Source: Patiria pectinifera (taxonomy: Eukaryota; Echinodermata; Asteroidea; Valvatida; Asterinidae). From it: a DNA stretch of 64,000 nt. Position 1 is the stretch's first letter, and the number at the start of each line of letters is the position of its first letter. This document shows, piece after piece, positions 36,701-45,700 of this stretch. Both the position numbers and the translations under genes were made by a program. The stretch lies in NCBI GenBank assembly GCA_029964075.1, contig CM057148.1, forward strand, positions 25,165,916 through 25,229,915. The letters are read 5' to 3'. Below the pieces are notes generated by a model that made no database searches, was not told where the DNA came from, and saw nothing but the letters and a program-made list of their open reading frames with translations.

Positions 36701-39700
36701 ATATCACACAAATACCCTGAAATGGAGACCAGTGTTGGGACTAACACGTGAATCAAAGTTCCCCAAAAGCGGGCTGCAGGGGAAAAATATAATAATGTGT
36801 AGAGCAGCAGCAGACGTACCTTGCATTGAGGTACATGTATCAGTATCAACGCGAATACAAAGTCAATGCATGGTTGTTTTGTCCTTTTAGCATCAGGTAT
36901 AGTGTTTCAAGACATGTTGGATACTTGCAAATAGTGTTCAATGTTACGTATATTTTGGAAGCGAAACGTTGCCGAAAATACAAAAATTTTTTTTTTTTTA
37001 ATTTTTTTTGGCCGGCGGGACGCAGCGCGCCGACCCCCGGCCCTGTGGGGCGCTGTACGGCGGCTCGCGTCGCGCCGAGTAAATTTATTTGCCATCTGCC
37101 CTTAACAAAGTTATAAAGTTTGACAAATTGTTTTTATTGAAAGGCAACAGAACTATTGCCCTGTTTACTTTCAAGAAAAAAGTGACTAGATGTATGGCCA
37201 CAGTTTGGGGCCACTTGAAGGGAGTATACAACATTTGCAAATATCAAATAACAAAACTACCAAATTATTACGAAAAACCTTACTGGACTCTTAGTGAATG
37301 ACAGTCTAATTTAAGCATCCTGTAAAATCGTGGCACCTGGTGTGCTGTCCTTTTCAAGAAAAGTGGTATTTTGTATCAATTTCCAATGCTGGTCTGCTGA
37401 CCAGCATTGGAAAAACTGGCTTTGTTTTCAAATACTGCCTCCAATTCTGAATTTTGCTTGCAAGCGATTACTCAGCAAAGTCAAGTTTGTGGGCCAAGGT
37501 GGGGCTTAGGCAAGTCTAATTCACAAATGATAGTCAGAAGGTCAAGGCTGGTTCATACCCGGCGCGAAAGCGAACGCGAACACGAATATGTGACGTCATG
37601 AGGAGTATTCGCACTGCAAATTCGTAACGGTTGAACATATTATAATAATAATCGGCATTTAAGAACGCTCTTATTAGTAAACTAAATCCCAGCGCTTACA
37701 GTATTATTATTACCCCTGATCATTGGGCCAATTAAACATTCCAAATACCATCTCAGCTCCTTGGGGAGTATACAGCTCGATGCAGCCTGTTAGGCGCAAG
37801 GAAGCTAATTCAATCACAATAACCATCTCTGCCCTCACAGGTACCCATTTACTCCTGGGTGGGGAGAAGCAATGAGTGACAAAGTGCCTTGCCCAAGGGC
37901 ACACGCACCATGACCCAGGCTGGACTCGAACCCACAACCCGCAGCTTTACCCACAGACCACAAATCCAATGCCCTGAACCACGAGGCCACAGCACTCCAC
38001 ATAAATTTGACAGCACTCAACATAAATTTGACATATTTCAATAAGATTTGAGGCTTTGCATGGTTGAGAAACTAATGAATGAAAGGTTTGCGGAAACACC
38101 ATGCGCAAATGATTTCTCAACTAAGAGAACGGTTCTGAAAAGAACCAGAGGTATAAAACTCGACTGAAGACGGTCAGAGCATACTGACCGGAACGTTGAG
38201 TTTATACCTCTGGTTCTTTTCAGAACCATTCTCTTCGTTGCGAAATCATTCGCACATGGTGTTTCTGCAAACCTTTCATTCAACATGTTTCAACTCGGGC
38301 AAATTTCACAGCAAATATTCCATGAGGTCAAATTCGTTTCGCATTCGCATTCAGTGTGAACACTAGGCTTCAGTCCGTTAAAAAGTCAGTCAGTAAGATA
38401 GGCACACAAAGAGGACAGTAGGCTGGCACTCTGGGACCAGCAAAGGACGGACGTAATGGAATAAGTACGGCAATAGACAAGTGCAGAGACTGACAAACAG
38501 ACAGGCCAATCTTACCAAGACTCGTCAGTCGTATGAAGACAATGACAGGCCACACTGGACAACCTGACATCAGGCATCGATTTACTAAGATCATAGAAAT
38601 GGCCGAAACGATGTGTCGATGGGGTAGACTACAAGAAAAAAACAAACAAACCAAAATTTGTTCAATATGATACAGTTGAAAACATGAGAGTTATGCAATT
38701 AATTCCTTTTACTATTTTAGATAGATTTGTTTTTTTTGTAACAGCAACCCTCACCTGTAGGTATCAAACTGCAAATGCAAATTCCAGAAATCTCCTAAGC
38801 ACGTACGAAATCGTATGTCTTCTGATGAAAGCAGAAAATTTGAACAACAAACTATTTTCAAGGGCAAAACCTAATTTGATTTACATCACCCCGACGCAAA
38901 ATTCCCATCTTATGAATAGTTAATGCGCTACCCGCTGCTATGTACATCAGATTCGAACCAGCCAACTGATGCCGTTAGCTCGGTGGTCGAGTGGTAAGAC
39001 ATCTGCACTAGAAAGCAGGAGGTCGTGGGTTCGAGCCCCGACCGAGTGATTTTTTCCAACTTTCACTCCAGAGGTAACACACTGATACAGTGTTTAAACG
39101 TCGGTGAAGGGCAAAACCTAATTTGATTTACATCACCCCGATGCAAAATTCCATCTTATGAAAACTAATTTTTGCAGAAATGTTTGACATCAGGAATTTC
39201 CGCATGTATAAAAGCAATTTAATTGGTTTTTTTTGGAGTTGGAAATATTAACCCTCCCGCTGTCTAAACAGTCGCAGACAGTCAATGAATCAATCCTCTT
39301 CCCCTGCCATGCCTTTTACACAGGCTAGTCACCAACGCTAAGATCACATTTCCAACAAGTGCTCCGACCAGTCGAATTCAGTCAACGGACAAAAGCAGGC
39401 AAGTGTACGGCACAGCCGGCTTATCAATCACCTACAGTCAAAGCATAGCTGAATCAAGTAACATTAACAGTCACAGCCAGTCAATCCTGCTTCATGTGGG
39501 CTGGGAGCTCTCAACTGTTAAAAGCAGTCACTTGATTCGCTCGTACCCCCCGCCCTGCAAACAGGACGCTGGGATACTCTGATGAATTCGCGCTCTGATT
39601 GGTTGGGTTTTGCGTGACCAGTGACCTGCGCGTCATCAAGGTCGTGACTCTGCAAGGTTTGAAACGGCCACTAAGACATGGTTCATTACTCTTTTATTCC

Positions 39701-42700
39701 AGTTTAGAGATGTTTTTTTCTCGTTAAAAAAGCGTAATAATGTAGGAAATTCTGTAAAACTTATCTGTGTTGTAAATTTACAATTCCCATCACTCGCTCA
39801 GGCTCCGTTTCGAATCATGAACGGTCGGATTGCATTACGCGACGCTGAAAATTTTGTCCACATGGTCCGCAATGAAACAGAAATCACATCCGGTATGGAA
39901 TATGCGCAATTCTATGGGAAGTTTTCGGATAGCATTTGCGCACATTGTCTAAACTGCGGTCTTGAACAGCTGGAGCAAGATGCTTTATACATGGGTCATA
40001 GGCCACTTCCTTCACAAGATTCTGTGAAGCTCATCAGAGTATCCCAGCGTCCTGTTGGCAGGGCGGGGGGTACGAGCGAAGTCACTTGACTGATTTTGAC
40101 TGAAAGGACAACTTTGCACAGAATGTATGTTGGCATGGGGGGGGGGGTAAAGGCGTTACAATTTATTGAAATATTAAGGTTCTAAATTGCATCTGTAGGG
40201 ACTTATTACCCAATAAATTACTCTGACAGCAGTTGGTTGACCTCTGCCCTTGCTTTGGATGGAATGAGCTGCACTACTTGTAGCCTAGATTCCATACACA
40301 GACAAGCATTGCCTGTACAGTGTTCTCCAACTTTGAAAATCAAAGGTCGGTGCGCCATCTGAAAGCGGAGGGGGGGGGGGCGCTATATTTATGTTAGGCC
40401 AAAAATAAAAAATATTCGGTCTCTGGTCAGACCAATGTTCCTGAATTAACGCGGGGATGCGTTTTTTTGTGTTTTTTTGGCACTACTTGTAGCCTAGATT
40501 CCATACACAGACAAGCATTGCCTGTTCTCCAACTTTGAAAATCAAAGGTCGGTGCACCGTCTAAAAGCGGAGGGGGGGGGGGGGCGCTATATTTATGTTA
40601 GGCCAAAAAAAAATAATATTCGGTCTCTGGTCAGACCAAAGTTCCGGAATTGACGCGGGGACGCGGCTTTTTTTTTTTTCTTCAAGCTTGGATTGTACAG
40701 ACAAGGTGGGGTACTATTTTGCTATTTGGTGTCCTCGTGTACATTGGTGTCCTCCATAATTTGCCTTGGTGCTCTCGATCATTTGCCTTGGTGCAATTTC
40801 ACATTCCTTGGTGCTCTTTGGTTAAAAAAAAATTGAGGAGGTGCGGCAATAGAGGGCGCTGTTTGAGCTACCGCGGAACATTTTGGAAAAAAAAGAAAGA
40901 TTGACGTGCATGATTAAAATCGACGCGCGCGCTGACCAGAGACCGACTTATTTTTTTTTTTTGGCCTTAGGGGCGCTATCTGCAGGCATACATTTCTTTA
41001 TGCTAGGGGGCACTATTAGCAGATGAACATGTAATTTATGTACGGATAACAGCTTTTAGGCCATTTCTAACACAGTAACACTAACAATTAAGTACAATAC
41101 TGGCTCAGCATCATCTTTTTTAACACAGCAGTGACCAGGGACTCTGAGGCAGTTTGGCCTTGAGACTTTTGACCTGATTGATTGCTACAATGGGCAGGCT
41201 TGTCAGTTTGACAAATGTTTCATGTTATTGCTTTTGGCAGGATTTCTGGCCAAAATGTACCCTGGAGGGTAAGGGTAGTCCCACTTGTTTGTCTTTTTTA
41301 AAATTATTTTTCCTTTTTTTTTTAAAGGGAAAATACAACATTTGCAAACACCAAAAAAAAAAAAACTACCAAATCATTTTGAAATACCTTGCTGGACTGT
41401 CAGTGAATGACAGTGTAAAGCATCCTGTAAAATCATGGCACCTGGTATACTGTAATTTTCAAGAAAAGTGGTATTTTTGTATCAATTTCCAACCCTGGTC
41501 GGCCGACCAGCGTTGAAAAAAACTGGCTTTTTTTCAAATACTGGCCCCAATTGACCATCGCACTTGTTTGCAATCGATTACACACCTATGAACGGGTACA
41601 AGCCAGCTAGACTGGTTCCCTGACCTTACAATTCCCCAGTGTATGTAAACTGCTCTGTTTCTTCTCATATGGAGTCAGGGAACCAGACTACCGGAAAATG
41701 ATTGTTTTTCTTGGTTTTTATAGCATTTTCGAACCCAAAACCTCAAAAAAAGTCAGTGTCACTATATTTGCTATATATTTCCAACCCCCCAATTCCATCC
41801 ATTTCTGAAAATTCCAGCAAAAGCAAATGATGTATATTCCCGTTAAGCATGGCGGGCAACTGTTTAAGCTTGGCGGCAGCTTTTGAAAGCATGGCGGGTG
41901 CCTCAGAAAGCTTGGCGGGGCACCAGGTTATTTTTACAGGTTGAAGAACACTGCCTGTATCAGCAGAACCACGCTGACTCACCTGGTGCTTGGGCAGATG
42001 CTCATATCGCCAGGCTATCTTCATCCTATCCTCAGCGCTCATAGCGCCCTCAGTGCTCTTCATTGCCTCAGCCGACTTTTTCACTGGGTCATCCTCAACC
42101 GGACATGGAAGATTCTGAAATGAGAAACAAACTAGCTTTTATTTTTAAAGCCAGAGTCCATCATTTGCAGCTATCCAAAAAGTAGCTGCCGTAATTATTG
42201 TTCAAAAACAAAGATGGTAATGGGACTACATTCCCTGTGAAATTATTCTTTCTGGCAGGCTGCCATTTTCAAGAAATCAACAAAAGAAGGCCTTTAACAG
42301 TGCTTCTTAAGAAGCACCATACGAAATTCAAATTGGTAGTTTGTTTTGTTATTCGGCGAAGTGCGCGCAAGCATTGATTGACACGACACACACGCGCATG
42401 CGGTTGCTATAATTCGTTGGATCAGTGCGCGACATCGCGTAGCTGCAATTGGCTCAGTGAGAACGTGTCTCGGACGATGAATTCAGGCCCGATTCAAAAC
42501 ATGATTCAGGCAACTTTTGATTTGAGAATCTGAGCTAAATCTGAGCTGAAACTTCATCAGGTTAGTTGTTCAGCATCCTTCTTTAGATCTTGAGCACTCT
42601 TGTTGCTTCAAATGAATAAAATGCACAAATTACAAATGATGGACTTTACTGTTAACGATGATCAGAGCAGTTTACTTCATTACTGTTGAGTGCCATGGCC

Positions 42701-45700
42701 TCGTGGTCTGTAGTCTAGGGGCTAGACGTTGTTATGGTTTGATACGCAATAACCCGCCACCGCGATAACCCACCAGCGCGAGAGGGCGTTATCACGACCA
42801 ATCAATATCACCCATGAACCTGTCAGAAACAACGTTTACGGAAATTCTGGTTGCGTAATGCGCGCTCACCTGCTTGGCCTAATATAGGCAGCGCGCATTC
42901 AAAACATTTCATCGTAGTTCCGAACCAACTCTTAAATTTCTTCCAGTGGTACAAAAGATGCAGCAAGACTTTTGTGCAACTTCGCTGGTCAGCTCATTTG
43001 TTGTGTGTACCGGTAGTATATGTGGGACTGAAAATGGACCGTAATTGTCTGCAGAAGTAGCGCATGCGCACTGGTTTCCCCCAATTTTTCGGGAGGAGAT
43101 TTTAGGAGTTTCCCTAGACGTTGTTCCTGACCGGTTTGTGGGTGATATTGGTTGGTCGTGATAGTATGCAAATGCTTGTTAAAGTCAATAGACCGTTATC
43201 ATGTGGCGGCCATCTTGATTCTTTCCCATTCAAATCAACGTAACCAAAGCGAGGATGGAAAGAAAAAAATAGTCTGTTTCCTTTTTGCACAAAAATCAGT
43301 GTTATTCAGTACTGTTCTTGGATACAGGGAACATGAATGAAATGGTGGCAGCATGATAAAGGTTAGCCCGACTGCGTCTGGCCGTACAGTACTATCGCAA
43401 GCTCTGTAGTATGGCCAGACGCCCGATGCTTCCACAGATACTGATTTTTTTTGGCTGCTGATGTAGCGATTTTGCTACATCTTTCGATCGAGATTATCTT
43501 TTCATCCAGGACACAAATTTCCAAAGTTAAGGTTCCTAGTCGTAGAGCAACTCATACCTTTTCGAAAAAACGTTCTTTGGTCTCAATATTTTCATCCATC
43601 TGGCCAAAAGACAACTTTCAGTCATCATCTTCCACAAATATCGTCCCGAAAATGCTCTCCATGCAATTTCAAAATGGGGGCACGCTGTAATGTATGCATT
43701 ATGCGAGCGCGCTTGGGCAAGATAATGAATATGCATCATAGTTTATGACATTTGTCGGACACTGGCTGAAAAGATGGATGAAAAGATAATCGCGATCGAA
43801 AGATGTAGCAAAATCGCTACATCAGCGGCCAAAAAAATTCAGTCTCTGTGGAAGCATTGGGCATCTGGCCGTACTACAGAGCTTGCGATAGTACTGTACG
43901 GCCAGACGCAGTCGGGCTAGATAAAGGTCTGTACAGTGTTAATCTAGCTCTTGTAGAGTTCCATGTACACATACCTTTAATATTGTCTGTGGTTTATCGT
44001 CGGCACTTGCTACAAACAAACTGTGGCCAGTCATTACGCCTTCAGCTAAGAAGTATCTCAACAGCAGCTGGGCATAACTGCCATACGTGTCCTCCTCTTC
44101 AAAGTAAAAGAAATGAAGAATTTGAAACATCAAATACAGTAAACTCCGGCTAAACCGGCACTCTCGGGACCCGAGATTTTGTGACGACGTACGCGAATGC
44201 CGATATATGCTGTAAGTCGTCATTTTGCCGACTTACATGAATGGTCTTTTGTGCACATGATTTATTGCACCAATTGGCTTCGATTTACCCTGGATTATCT
44301 CCTTTATGCTTGAGTTGATTCCAGCAAAATAATCCTCGAATTGTATCATCACGTTTTGGGTATTGACAGTGGAGACCACGATACACAGTAACAAATTAAA
44401 TGCGTGCGTGGTCCGATGTATACCACGCACGCATTGACTGCTGGCAGTAGTCATTCAAAAAGACGACCCCAAAAATGGTCAGAGCGCATGCGTACAGCCG
44501 AGAGGGGTGCTGGTATTGATATGCTCACGATGCATATATATGCGATGTATGCAGTAGGACACCCTTTTTCGACACAGATGCATGCAGCGATCATGAGCTG
44601 TGCAAAACCACTTTTCACTCGACACTTTGCCAACCGCAGTGCAGGAAGTCGATGCCAATGCCTGATTTGTTAATTAATTAATGCCGACTTACACAAGGAT
44701 TTTGTAATGCTTTTTATGGAAAGGGGACCGAGAGTAACGTACACGACGACTTGAGCGAAATGGCGACTTATAAAGCCAACTTAGAAACAAAAAATTCAAT
44801 GGAAATGCAATACGGACAATCGGGACTTTAGTCAGACGGCCGACTTGAGCGATTTGACGAGTTGTACGATGTCGGTTTAGCCGGAGTTTACTGTAAAAAC
44901 AAAATGCTTCATGACTGAGTCTGTTCATTTTGTCCATGATATGGGTTGGTTGTAAAAATGCATTAATCTAATTACTGGCCAATTCATCAATTTAACAGCA
45001 CTGCAGGCTTTCAAGCAGTCCCAGGTGAAAATGTAGAACAGAAGGATAAAAAAACAACACAAAAAACAGGGAAAAAGTAGGACTTTAGAGGACAAAATCA
45101 GGATAAAAGTAGGTCTTTTGCGGACTTTCAGGAGTAGTGTTTGTTGATGCTCATCCATGTCCACAGCATCATAAGCCTCATTTGGCATGCTCTGTACTCA
45201 CAATACTTGTGCTCCATCCTCAACTTAGCTCCGGAAGTACTCCTGCGCCCAAGCCCTTCATTGTGTGACTTACATATGACAGTGTGTAACACATTTATGA
45301 AAAATATTCAATGAGGTTTCATTTTTTCGGAGTTGTGGGACAAAATAGTAGGAAAATGTAGGAATTTCACGGAAAAAGTACGGAAAGTAGGAACAAGGTA
45401 AAACAAAAATCTGGTTTGGTAGTGTGACGTCACTGGGCGCTTGTAATCATTGGTGCATGCGCGTGTACGACAAAGTCACTAATGAACCGGAAAGGGAAAT
45501 ACGGAAATACTTGAAAGCCTGATGAAATGTTTCACTATTATAATTTTATTTTTTATTTGTTAGGCCAAAAAAAAAAAAAAAAAATAGTCGGTTTCTGGTC
45601 AGACCGAAGTTCCGGAATTGATGCGGCGACGCGTTTTTTTTTTTTTTTTGGTGGCTTTTTTTTTTTCAAGCTTGTATTGTACAGACAAGGTGGGTACTAT

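Noticed and set aside
38755..38768. A 14-nt micro-exon with strong AG and GTGAGG borders between ELP4 exons c and d
   Set aside because: Including it would shift the ELP4 frame; exons c and d join directly in phase 0 and match the protein without it.
39817..40089. 90-codon frame with CAHCLNCG in the 39536-40080 element
   Set aside because: Runs through the terminal repeat into flanking DNA; a lone CxxCxxC-like motif is not enough for a zinc-finger or transposase call.
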